In this document: positions 5,631-13,020 of the stretch, piece by piece
How positions within the stretch are numbered: the stretch's first letter is position 1
Layout of the letters: each line of letters opens with the position of its first letter
Assembly: GCA_031277235.1 (NCBI GenBank)
Contig: JAITMT010000170.1
Coordinates: forward strand, 1-14,079
Source: Tannerella sp.
Lineage (GTDB): Bacteria > Bacteroidota > Bacteroidia > Bacteroidales > Tannerellaceae
Length of the DNA stretch: 14,079 bases
Direction of reading: 5' to 3'
Translations under genes and position numbers: made by a program
The notes under the pieces: generated by a model
What the model was told of the DNA's origin: nothing
Databases searched by the model: none
The model's input: the letters and a program-made list of their open reading frames with translations, nothing else

Positions 5631-6854
5631 ATGAACACATCAACAAAAAAATCAATTTTTACTTCCGATACGGGGAAAAGTTATATTTTTCCCTTTATAT
5701 TGGTCACCAGCCTGTTCCTGATGTGGGGCATGGCGCACGGCTTGCTGGATGTTTTGAACAAGCATTTCCAGGTAGCGTTCACCATGTCGAAGGCACAGTC
5801 GGGATTGGTGCAGTTTTCAACCTATATCGCGTATGCCCTGATCAGCATTCCTGCCGGGATATTCATGAAAAGATACGGATATAAAAAAGGTATCATTCTG
5901 GGATTGCTGCTGTACGCAATCGGCGCTTTCGGGTTTGTTCCCGCCGCCTTTTTACATTCGGCAAATCCTTTTCTGCTGGCTCTGTTCGTGGTGGCTTGCG
6001 GTTTATGCGTGCTGGAAACTGCCGCAAATCCCTACTCCACCGTGCTCGGACCCAATGAGAGCGCCGCACAGCGAATCAATCTGTCGCAGTCGTTCAACGG
6101 CTTGGGCTGGGTTTTGGGACCTTTTATCGGCGGGCAACTCATTCTCGGCGCGGCGGAAGGAGACACGATGGCTTTGACCAAACCGTATCTCATCTTGGGC
6201 GCCGGAACGCTGGTCATTGCGATTCTGTTTTTCTTCACCAAACTGCCGAATATCGTCGAAACAGACGACACTCCAGTATCCGCCGCCGACAAGGCGCCCG
6301 TGAAATCCATGTGGTCGCAGAAACATTTCGTACTGGCGATTATTGCGCAGTTCCTGTATTGTGCGGCGCAGACCGGAATTTTCAGTTTCTTCATCAACTA
6401 CGTCATGGAATTGGACGATACCATCTCGAAAGTGCAGGCGTCGCAGTTCTTAGCCTTTGGCGGCATGTTGCTGTTTATGATCGGGCGATTGACGGGCAGT
6501 TACATCATGGGGAAATTCCGTCCGTACAAACTGCTTGCGTTTTATGCCCTGATGTCAGCCGTTGCCATGGTTCTGGTGATCATGCAGGCGGGAAAACTGT
6601 CGCTTTACGCGCTTTACGTCTCCTTCTTTTTCATGTCCATCATGTTTCCGACCATTTTTGCGCTGGGTGTGTCCAGGATGGGTGCGTACACGAAGAAAGC
6701 CTCTTCCTACATCATCATGGGCGTGGCGGGAGGCGCTTTTGCCCCGATGCTGATGGGATATATCGGCGAACAGGTCATGGCGATCGGATTCATCGTGCCG
6801 CTGGTTTGTTTTCTTTTCATTCTGTTCTACGGTTTGAAAGGATATAAAATGTAG
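5631..6854 (+). CDS. FucP-family MFS sugar:H+ symporter
   Basis: The 407-residue protein has about 12 hydrophobic segments. Near the N-terminus FLMWGMAHGLLDVLNKHFQ corresponds to helix 1 of E. coli FucP, with Asp40 at the place of its essential Asp46. CGLCVLETAANPYSTVLGP holds Glu129, equivalent to the proton-coupling Glu135. RINLSQSFNGLGWVLGP follows, as in FucP. KRYGYKKG (about 80-87) is the loop 2-3 motif of MFS carriers. The usual substrate is L-fucose; FucP homologues can also take L-galactose and D-arabinose, and some Bacteroidota relatives carry glucose/galactose or other sugars, so specificity is inferred. The gene follows the LacI-type regulator and precedes a fucosidase, which supports an L-fucose role. 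Kinase or isomerase genes for fucose are not in the window. A divergent specificity cannot be excluded, so no gene symbol is given. Confidence 0.88.
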   Translation: MNTSTKKSIFTSDTGKSYIFPFILVTSLFLMWGMAHGLLDVLNKHFQVAFTMSKAQSGLVQFSTYIAYALISIPAGIFMKRYGYKKGIILGLLLYAIGAFGFVPAAFLHSANPFLLALFVVACGLCVLETAANPYSTVLGPNESAAQRINLSQSFNGLGWVLGPFIGGQLILGAAEGDTMALTKPYLILGAGTLVIAILFFFTKLPNIVETDDTPVSAADKAPVKSMWSQKHFVLAIIAQFLYCAAQTGIFSFFINYVMELDDTISKVQASQFLAFGGMLLFMIGRLTGSYIMGKFRPYKLLAFYALMSAVAMVLVIMQAGKLSLYALYVSFFFMSIMFPTIFALGVSRMGAYTKKASSYIIMGVAGGAFAPMLMGYIGEQVMAIGFIVPLVCFLFILFYGLKGYKM

Positions 6855-6911
6855 CACCATGTCAGTGATGAAATATCGTGCAATAATTCCCTGCTTTGGG
6901 GATAGGACAGT

Positions 6912-7073
6912 TTGCTCCGTTAGGAGCAATATATTGGTAGAAAAACATCCCGGAAATCTTGAGGCGTGCCGTAGGTACGCGATAATCATCAATTCCGGGA
7001 AAAATCGCGTACCTACGGCACGCTCGACCGGCTGGCAATCGTATTTCTACCAATATTTTGTCCCTAACGGGAC
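6912..7073. repeat. Composite palindromic (BIME/REP-like) element 1
   Basis: Nested symmetry spans 162 bp. The left cap hairpin is TTGCTCC-GTTA-GGAGCAA (6912-6929). Then arm ATATTGGTAGAAA (6931-6943) pairs with TTTCTACCAATAT (7044-7056). Inside, a 20-bp arm at 6964-6983 (beginning GCGTGCCGTAGG) is the exact reverse complement of 7004-7023, and TCCCGGAA (6948-6955) pairs with TTCCGGGA (6993-7000). The right cap hairpin is GTCCC-TAAC-GGGAC (7060-7073). The whole could fold into a long cruciform or act as two facing REP units. It lies between the symporter stop and the GH172 gene. The stretch has no credible coding content. Confidence 0.85.
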
Positions 7074-7106
7074 GTCAAGGTTGCAAAAGAATTTCATGGA
7101 ACTTGT

Positions 7107-7226
7107 GCATTCCGTTAGGAATGCTTCGCTCGGTAGAAAGGTCATCCACCCACAGGACGCATTCCGTACGGAATGCGACCGACAACGTGAAACATTTTCT
7201 ACCGAGCGATATTCCCTGACGGGAAT
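7107..7226. repeat. Composite palindromic element 2 (variant sequence, same design)
   Basis: The left cap is GCATTCC-GTTA-GGAATGC (7107-7124). Arm TCGCTCGGTAGAAA (7126-7139) pairs exactly with TTTCTACCGAGCGA (7197-7210). A central 18-bp perfect palindrome GCATTCC-GTAC-GGAATGC sits at 7159-7176. The right cap is ATTCCC-TGAC-GGGAAT (7211-7226). It shares GGTAGAAA and the four-base cap loop with element 1 but has different stem sequence. A further small hairpin CCTCC-GAT-GGAGG follows at 7244-7256. The rest of the gap to 7343 shows nothing recognisable. Confidence 0.8.
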
Positions 7227-7343
7227 GAAACTTGACCACCCTGCCTCCGATGGAGGGGAATTAACAGATACTTTATCATTGACACGACAGTCGGAATTTT
7301 TTTTGAGAGATTAATTTTATTAACTATAAATACATTTATTATC

Positions 7344-8507
7344 ATGAAGTACATTGGAATTTTTATCACGGTTTTAATTTTTGCGGCGTCCGGTTATGCC
7401 CAGAAATATCCCTACAACGGTTTGGACAATAACATGGGCAACCTGTATCTTTTGTCGAATGCGAAAACCCGCTCCATCAGTCCAGAAAATTTCACCGGCG
7501 AAAAGGGCAAGGGCGGCATGGCGGATCCGGTCAAGGACAAGGATCAGCGAAATGTGGCGAATGCATCTCCGGCAGCCCGCGATTTGGGGCAGGGCTGGAA
7601 AGTGAATCCGTACATCCGGATCAATTCAAAGGAAACGATTACGATTGCGGAAATCGAGGGACCGGGCGCTATTCAGCATATCTGGATGACGCCGACGGGC
7701 AACTGGCGGTTCACGATCATGCGTATCTATTGGGACGACGAGACGGAGCCTTCGGTGGAATGTCCCGTCGGCGACTTCTTCGGCATGGGCTGGGGCGTGT
7801 ACGCTCCGTTGACTTCGCTGGCGATCTGCGTCAATCCGGGCAGCGCGTTCAACAGTTACTGGACGATGCCTTTCCGCAAGAAATGCAAGATTACCATGGA
7901 AAACATCAACGACAAGGACGCGATGACCTTGTATTATCAGGTGGATTACACCCTGACGGAAGTTCCCGAAGATGCGGGCTACTTCCACGCGCAATGGCGA
8001 CGCACCAACCCGAACGCCACGTCCGACTACACGATTATTGACAACATCAAGGGCAAGGGGCAGTTTGTAGGCGTGTACATGGCTTGGCAGGTGAACAATA
8101 ACGGATGGTGGGGCGAAGGCGAAATCAAGTTCTTCATGGACGGCGACACGAAATTCCCGACCATCTGCGGAACGGGAACGGAAGACTATTTCTGCGGCTC
8201 GTACAATTTCGACCGGAACGGTAGATATACGGAATTTTGCACGCCCTACGCCGGTTTGCACCAGGTCATCCGTCCCGACGGTACATATACTTCGCAGCAG
8301 CGTTTCGGCTTGTACCGCTGGCACATCACAGACCCGATTCGCTTCGAGAAAGACTTGCGCGTAACGATTCAGGATTTGGGCTGGCGGCACGACGGGCGCT
8401 ATCTGCCCCAGAAATCGGATATTTCCTCGGTAACTTACTGGTATCAGACGGAACCGCACAACAGGTTTCCGAAGTTGCCGGCTTGGGAGGGGCTGGAGGT
8501 TAATTGA
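7344..8507 (+). CDS. GH172 (DUF2961) glycoside hydrolase, secreted
   Basis: The 387-residue protein starts with a Sec signal peptide (MKYIGIFITVLIFAASGYAQ, likely cut near residue 19-20). The mature part begins YPYNGLDNNMGNLYLLSNAKTRSISPENFTGEKGKGG, typical of the DUF2961 N-terminus, where the enzyme recognises a substrate Arg/Ser/Glu set. IEGPGAIQHIWMT and PVGDFFGMG are further family motifs. WWGEGEIKFFMDGD and FPTICGTGTEDYF carry the conserved acids; Glu258/Glu260 and Glu280 are the candidate nucleophile and acid/base. GH172 members include difructose dianhydride I synthase/hydrolase and alpha-D-arabinofuranosidases, so the likely action is on a furanoside by retention. The length is normal and the start fits the signal peptide. 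It leads the enzyme set with GH29 and GH116. The exact sugar is not readable from the sequence. Confidence 0.88.
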   Translation: MKYIGIFITVLIFAASGYAQKYPYNGLDNNMGNLYLLSNAKTRSISPENFTGEKGKGGMADPVKDKDQRNVANASPAARDLGQGWKVNPYIRINSKETITIAEIEGPGAIQHIWMTPTGNWRFTIMRIYWDDETEPSVECPVGDFFGMGWGVYAPLTSLAICVNPGSAFNSYWTMPFRKKCKITMENINDKDAMTLYYQVDYTLTEVPEDAGYFHAQWRRTNPNATSDYTIIDNIKGKGQFVGVYMAWQVNNNGWWGEGEIKFFMDGDTKFPTICGTGTEDYFCGSYNFDRNGRYTEFCTPYAGLHQVIRPDGTYTSQQRFGLYRWHITDPIRFEKDLRVTIQDLGWRHDGRYLPQKSDISSVTYWYQTEPHNRFPKLPAWEGLEVN

Positions 8508-8522
8508 GCACCTCTCCCCCTG

Positions 8523-8543
8523 CCCCTCTCCACAGGAGAGGGG
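8523..8543. repeat. CCCCTCTCC hairpin after the GH172 gene
   Basis: CCCCTCTCC (8523-8531), loop ACA and GGAGAGGGG (8535-8543) form a perfect 9-bp stem 16 bp after the GH172 stop. No T-run follows, so it is not a standard terminator. It resembles dispersed CCCCTCC palindromes in this gap. Confidence 0.6.
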
Positions 8544-8562
8544 ACGAGTAGCAGGAAATAAC

Positions 8563-8797
8563 AAAGCCCCTCCCTTGTGGGGATCAGGGTTATTAAGTTC
8601 TTTGAAAAAATGTCCCGTTAGGGACAGGATATTGGTAGAAAAGGGATTATTTACCCGATCATGCGTGCCGTAGGTACGCGACAATTGAGAAATCGCGTAC
8701 CTACGGCACGCCGCAAGGCGTCAAACCGTTTTTCTACCAATATATTGCTCCTAATGGAGCAAAAAAATAGAATTTAAAAGCCCCTCCCTTGTGGGGA
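8563..8797. repeat. 21-bp direct repeats flanking composite element 3
   Basis: An identical 21-mer starting AAAGCCCCTCCC and ending TTGTGGGGA occurs at 8563-8583 and 8777-8797, on either side of the palindromic element at 8611-8762. Each contains a CCCC...GGGG imperfect palindrome. Two dispersed copies of a separate small repeat are more likely than a target duplication, which would usually be shorter and abut the element. Confidence 0.75.
8611..8762. repeat. Composite palindromic (BIME/REP-like) element 3
   Basis: Same design as element 1: left cap TGTCCC-GTTA-GGGACA (8611-8626), arm ATATTGGTAGAAAA (8629-8642) pairing with TTTTCTACCAATAT (8730-8743), inner 19-bp arms 8663-8681 and 8693-8711 (GCGTGCCGTAGG type), right cap TTGCTCC-TAAT-GGAGCAA (8745-8762). 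The caps are exchanged relative to element 1 (GTCCC left, GCTCC right), so this copy is inverted. It fills the 314-bp gap between GH172 and GH29, which holds no gene. Confidence 0.85.
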
Positions 8798-8821
8798 GAG
8801 GTTTAAAAAACAAAATTCAAT

Positions 8822-10216
8822 ATGAAAAAGATAATTATTTACGGAATCCTTTTGGGATTATTGCATGTGGGCAGTTTATTCTCGCAGCAAACTTACGAAG
8901 CGAACTGGGCGTCCATAGATAGCCGCCCCGTCCCGCAATGGTTCAGCGACGCCAAGTTCGGGATTTTTATCCACTGGGGGCTGTACAGCGTGCCTGCGTG
9001 GGGACCGCTACCGTCCGACGGAGCCGGTATCTACGACTGCTACGCCGAATGGTACTGGTGGAAACTATCGGATAAACAGAATAAGGTAAACCCGCTGTTC
9101 ACGGCATTTCATAACAAAACCTACGGCGAGGATTTCAAGTACCAGGATTTCGTGCAGGACTTCCGGTGCGGAATGTTCAATCCCGGCGAATGGGCGAAAC
9201 TGTTTCGCGAAGCGGGCGCGCGCTACGTCGTGCTTACGTCCAAGCACCACGAGGGATTCGCGCTTTGGCCCAGCGCGCAGTCGTGGAACTGGAATTCGGT
9301 GGACGTGGGACCGCACCGCGACTTGTGCGGCGACCTCACCGAAGCCGTCAAAAAGGAGGGACTGCACATGGGATTCTACTATTCGCTCTACGAGTGGTTC
9401 AATCCGCTGTATAAAAACAATGTGGAAAAGTACGTGGACGAACACATGATTCCGCAGATGAAAGACTTGGTGACCCGTTACAGCCCCGAAGTGATTTTCG
9501 CCGACGGCGAATGGGATCATCCCTCGGAAACGTGGAAAAGCGTCGAGTTTCTGGCATGGCTCTACAACGAATCGCCGGTGAAAGAGACCGTCGTTGCCAA
9601 CGACCGGTGGGGCAAGGAAACCCGCAGCAAGCACGGCGGCTACTATACCACCGAATACGACCTGGTGCACGATGGCAACGTGAAAGATACCAAAATAGCG
9701 CATCCCTGGGAAGAATGCCGCGGAATCGGTCATTCCTTCGGCTACAACCGCAACGAAAACCTGGCGGACTACAGCACCTCCGAACAATTGGTGCATCTGC
9801 TGGTCGAAAAGGTTGCCATGGGCGGCAACCTGCTGCTCAACATCGGTCCCACCGCCGACGGACGCATCCCGGTCATCATGCAGCAACGCCTGACAGACAT
9901 GGGCGGCTGGCTGAAGGTGAACGGCGAAGCCATCTACGACACCTCGCCATGGGTCATGAACAAGCAGCCGGAAGCGGGGATTTATTTCACCGCCAAAGGC
10001 AAAGATCTGTACGTGATTTGCACGCAATTTCCGGGCAAAACCATCACCATCCCATCGGTCGGCAAGAGACCCGCAAGCGTAACGCTGCTGGGCAGCAAGG
10101 CGCCCGTAAGATATTCCTACGCCGGAAAGTCTATCGGCATTACGCCGCCTTCGATTTCGCCAGCCGACAATCCCTACGACTATGCATGGGTGTTTAAACT
10201 GTCGGGATGTTTGTGA
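8822..10216 (+). CDS. GH29 alpha-L-fucosidase (GH29-A type), secreted
   Basis: The 464-residue protein has an N-terminal Sec signal (MKKIIIYGILLGLLHVGSLFS, cut about residue 21). The catalytic barrel shows WFSDAKFGIFIHWGLYSVPAW (His51-Trp52), YVVLTSKHHEGFALWPS (His142/His143), HRDLCGDLTEAVKKEGLHMGFYYSLYEW and VIFADGEWDHPSETW, with Asp228 as nucleophile. ANDRWG...HGGYYTTEYD and HPWEECRGIGHSFGYNRNE follow; Glu297 aligns by motif with the acid/base Glu289 of human FUCA1. The C-terminal part (about 375-464) is the small beta domain. The sequence resembles FUCA1 through this whole region, which places it in the broad-specificity GH29-A group. The reaction is release of terminal alpha-L-fucose by retention, probably in the periplasm. 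With the FucP-type carrier encoded upstream, it supports an L-fucose harvesting role. Length and both catalytic residues are intact. Confidence 0.93.
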   Translation: MKKIIIYGILLGLLHVGSLFSQQTYEANWASIDSRPVPQWFSDAKFGIFIHWGLYSVPAWGPLPSDGAGIYDCYAEWYWWKLSDKQNKVNPLFTAFHNKTYGEDFKYQDFVQDFRCGMFNPGEWAKLFREAGARYVVLTSKHHEGFALWPSAQSWNWNSVDVGPHRDLCGDLTEAVKKEGLHMGFYYSLYEWFNPLYKNNVEKYVDEHMIPQMKDLVTRYSPEVIFADGEWDHPSETWKSVEFLAWLYNESPVKETVVANDRWGKETRSKHGGYYTTEYDLVHDGNVKDTKIAHPWEECRGIGHSFGYNRNENLADYSTSEQLVHLLVEKVAMGGNLLLNIGPTADGRIPVIMQQRLTDMGGWLKVNGEAIYDTSPWVMNKQPEAGIYFTAKGKDLYVICTQFPGKTITIPSVGKRPASVTLLGSKAPVRYSYAGKSIGITPPSISPADNPYDYAWVFKLSGCL

Positions 10217-10274
10217 AAAATAAGAGAAAGGGAATGGTTATGTTGTATGGATGGTATTCGGGAAAAATGCTGAT

Positions 10275-10369
10275 AGGATTCGGAGGAGAAACTCTAACAG
10301 GGTTCGGGACCCTGTTAGAGTTCCATGTCCCTATGTTAACACCCGAATCCTGCAATCCTGACGGGATGC
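10275..10369. repeat. Nested inverted repeat between GH29 and GH116 genes
   Basis: A perfect 14-bp hairpin, AACTCTAACAGGGT (10290-10303) and ACCCTGTTAGAGTT (10309-10322) with loop TCGGG, is enclosed by AGGATTCGG (10275-10283) and CCGAATCCT (10343-10351). An imperfect small hairpin around ATCC-TGAC-GGGAT follows (10352-10369), like the caps of the composite elements. There is no U-tract, so termination is unlikely; attenuation or mRNA stability is possible. Nothing else is recognisable in 10217-10435. Confidence 0.7.
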
Positions 10370-10435
10370 AGACGATATCAGATATATAATGTCGAGCATA
10401 CAAATATTTATCAATTCAAATAATCCATATTAAAG

Positions 10436-12991
10436 ATGAAATATACCTTATTATTAACCATCGCAGCCTTGGCGCTGCTTCAATCCTGCGCGGGTGATTC
10501 CCCGTCCAGGGGGCGCGCTTTCAACGGCGCTTATGAAGGCGAGTATCTGAACAGAATCGCGTTCCCCATCGGCGGAATGGGTGCGGGAATGTTCTGTATT
10601 GAAGGTTCGGGTGCCATTTCGCACATGTCCGTGCGCCACAAGCCCGAAATATTCCATGAGCCGTGCATGTTTGCGGCGATACACGTCAAGGGAGTGGAAA
10701 ACGGGACGAAAGTGCTCGAAGGACAATCGCCCGAATGGAAACGCTTCGGACTGGGAGGCTCCGGCAACGGTTTGGGAAATACCACCTGGGGACTGCCGCG
10801 TTTCAGGGAAAATACATTTCAGGCGCGTTTTCCGTTTGCGGAGATAGCTTTGAAGGACGAAGAACTTCCGGTGGATGTTCAGATGAAAGCGTGGAGTCCG
10901 TTTGTTCCGACCGACGAGGACAATTCCAGTCTGCCCGTCGGCGCCATCGAATATACGTTCCACAACACGGGAAAGGAGCCGCTCGAAATCATCTTTTCCT
11001 ACATGAGTCGAAACTTCATGTTCTTTGACCGGAAAGGCGTTTCCACGGCTAAGCCGATGACCAACGGCTTCATCCTTTCCCAAACCGGAACGGCGGATGA
11101 ACCCCATTTGCAGGGCGATTTTGCGATTTACACGGACAATCCGCAAACGAAAGTCAACTACTGCCTGTTCCGCGGCGGCTGGTTCGACCCGCTGACCATC
11201 GCCTGGAACGACTTCAGCGCGGGAATCATGCGCGAAAATGAACCGGTGGAATTTGGTACGCCGGGCGCGTCGCTGTCGGTGCCACTGCAACTGAAACCGG
11301 GAGAAAAGAAAACCCTGAACCTCTACATGGCTTGGTACGTTCCCTTCACGGACTTGCGAATCGGTGGAGATGCACAAACCGAAGAAGATCAGCCGGCAGC
11401 CACGGCGTGCTGTGCAGACCCAAGTTCGGGTTGCTGCACTCCGGCGGCAGGCGACGGAAATTACCGCCCGTGGTACAGCAGCCAATTCGAGGATGTGCAG
11501 GAAGTAGCCGCCTACTGGCTGAAAAACTATGCCGATTTGAAAACCAAATCCCAAACGTTTACGGACGCTTTCTACGCAAGCACCTTGCCCGGCGAAGTCA
11601 TGGAAGCCGTCGCCGCCAACCTGAGCATCATCAAGTCTCCCACGGTGCTGCGGCAATTCGACGGTCGCCTGTGGGGCTGGGAAGGTTGCGGCGACAACTG
11701 GGGATGCTGTCACGGCTCCTGCACGCACGTCTGGAATTATGCGCAGGCGATTCCCCACCTGTTTCCGGCGATGGAACGGAGTTTGCGGGAAACCGAATTT
11801 ATGGTCAGCCAGAACAAGGCGGGGCATCAGACTTTCCGCACCAATCTGCCGATCCGTCCCGTGGTGCATGATTTCCATTCCGCTTCCGACGGGCAGTTGG
11901 GCGGGATTATGAAAGCCTACCGCGAATGGCGCATTTCCGGGGATACGGAATGGCTCAAAACGCTTTACCCAAGCGTCAAGCAAAGTCTGGACTACTGTAT
12001 CGGCGTCTGGGATCCTCGGGAAACCGGCGCGCTGGAAGAGCCGCACCACAACACCTACGATATCGAGTTCTGGGGACCGGACGGGATGTGTACAAGTTTC
12101 TACACCGGCGCCTTGCAAGCCATCGTATTGATGGGAAAAGCCCTGGGAGAAGACGTGAACCGCTACGAAACCCTGCTGGCTCGTAGCAAGGATTACATGG
12201 AAAACCGGCTGTACGACGGGGAATATTTCATTCAGGACATCCGCTGGAAGGATTTGAACGCGCCCGACCCGACCAAAGCCCAGTCCTTCCACACGCAATA
12301 TACGCCCGAAGCGGTTGCTATTCTGGAAAAGGAGGGACCGAAATACCAGTACGGCACGGGTTGCCTGTCGGACGGCGTGCTTGGCTCGTGGATTTCATTG
12401 GTCTGCGGAATGCCCGAAGTGCTTGACAGGGAGAAAGTAACCAGCCATCTTGTTTCCGTGCATAAATACAACCTGAAAAAAGACTTGCGGGATCACGCCA
12501 ATCCGCAGCGTCCCACGTTTGCGATGGGTGACGACGGCGGTTTGCTGCTGTGCTCCTGGCCCAAGGACGGAAAGTTGCAACTCCCGTTTGTTTACAGCGA
12601 TGAAGTGTGGACGGGCATCGAGTATCAGGTCGCCTCTCACCTGATGTTTGAAGGGCAGGTGGAAAAGGGACTGGAAATTGTCCGCGCCTGCCGGGAGCGC
12701 TACGACGGACGCATCCGCAATCCCTTCAACGAATATGAATGCGGCTCGTGGTATGCGCGCGCCATGTCGAGTTACGGCATGATCGAAGGGCTGACGGGCG
12801 TTCGCTACGACGCGGTGGACGGCATTCTCTACATTGACTCCCGGATCGGCAATAACTTTACGTCTTTCCTCTCGACCGATACCGGCTTCGGAACGGTGGG
12901 ACTGAAAAACGGCAAACCGACGCTGGACGTGAAATACGGCACGATTAACGTGAAGAAATGTCTGGTTTCAAACGAAGAAATGACTTTATAA
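10436..12991 (+). CDS. GH116 glycoside hydrolase (GBA2-like), lipoprotein
   Basis: The 851-residue protein has a lipoprotein signal ending LLQSC (Cys18). Residues about 38-305 form the GH116 N-terminal beta domain (LNRIAFPIGGMGAGMFCIEGSGAIS opening motif). The alpha/alpha barrel (DUF608 type) runs from about 375 to 850. WGWEGCGDNWGCCHGSCTH carries Glu416, the likely nucleophile, and HHNTYDIEFWGPDG carries Asp542, the likely acid/base. IRNPFNEYECGSWYARAMSSYG (759-781) is the conserved C-terminal substrate-binding motif. The spacing of 126 residues between the acids is closer to that of archaeal GH116 enzymes than to GBA2. Known activities in the family are beta-glucosidase, beta-xylosidase, N-acetylglucosaminidase and glucosylceramidase, so a retaining beta-glycosidase is expected. 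A Cys-rich insert (about 311-345) lies between the domains. It is anchored at the membrane and probably faces the periplasm. The next gene begins 27 bp downstream. Confidence 0.9.
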   Translation: MKYTLLLTIAALALLQSCAGDSPSRGRAFNGAYEGEYLNRIAFPIGGMGAGMFCIEGSGAISHMSVRHKPEIFHEPCMFAAIHVKGVENGTKVLEGQSPEWKRFGLGGSGNGLGNTTWGLPRFRENTFQARFPFAEIALKDEELPVDVQMKAWSPFVPTDEDNSSLPVGAIEYTFHNTGKEPLEIIFSYMSRNFMFFDRKGVSTAKPMTNGFILSQTGTADEPHLQGDFAIYTDNPQTKVNYCLFRGGWFDPLTIAWNDFSAGIMRENEPVEFGTPGASLSVPLQLKPGEKKTLNLYMAWYVPFTDLRIGGDAQTEEDQPAATACCADPSSGCCTPAAGDGNYRPWYSSQFEDVQEVAAYWLKNYADLKTKSQTFTDAFYASTLPGEVMEAVAANLSIIKSPTVLRQFDGRLWGWEGCGDNWGCCHGSCTHVWNYAQAIPHLFPAMERSLRETEFMVSQNKAGHQTFRTNLPIRPVVHDFHSASDGQLGGIMKAYREWRISGDTEWLKTLYPSVKQSLDYCIGVWDPRETGALEEPHHNTYDIEFWGPDGMCTSFYTGALQAIVLMGKALGEDVNRYETLLARSKDYMENRLYDGEYFIQDIRWKDLNAPDPTKAQSFHTQYTPEAVAILEKEGPKYQYGTGCLSDGVLGSWISLVCGMPEVLDREKVTSHLVSVHKYNLKKDLRDHANPQRPTFAMGDDGGLLLCSWPKDGKLQLPFVYSDEVWTGIEYQVASHLMFEGQVEKGLEIVRACRERYDGRIRNPFNEYECGSWYARAMSSYGMIEGLTGVRYDAVDGILYIDSRIGNNFTSFLSTDTGFGTVGLKNGKPTLDVKYGTINVKKCLVSNEEMTL

Positions 12992-12996
12992 TGGAG

Positions 12997-13020
12997 AATT
13001 GATAATTGACAATTGACAAT
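12997..13020. repeat. 7-bp tandem repeat before the last gene
   Basis: AATTGAT, AATTGAC, AATTGAC, AAT run directly into the ATG of the last gene. Such AATTGAC tracts are simple sequence that can vary in copy number by slippage. Because it forms the translation start region, copy number could alter initiation; this is inference. Confidence 0.6.

Noticed and set aside
6859..7314. 151-codon open frame in the gap after the symporter gene
   Set aside because: It runs entirely through the composite palindromic elements; its protein is made of translated hairpin arms, with no signal, domain or family resemblance.
6912..8762. CRISPR array
   Set aside because: The repeats are inverted and nested, with no regular direct repeat-spacer period and no cas genes.
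10290..10322. Intrinsic terminator after the fucosidase gene
   Set aside because: The stem is strong, but no T-run follows on either strand, so a rho-independent terminator is not supported.
10454..12298. 614-codon open frame on the - strand opposite GH116
   Set aside because: It is antisense to an intact, well-motivated enzyme gene, and its translation shows no family features; it is a by-product of codon bias in the real gene. The same applies to the long antisense frames at 121-1011, 4560-5564, 7626-8684 and 9065-10027.
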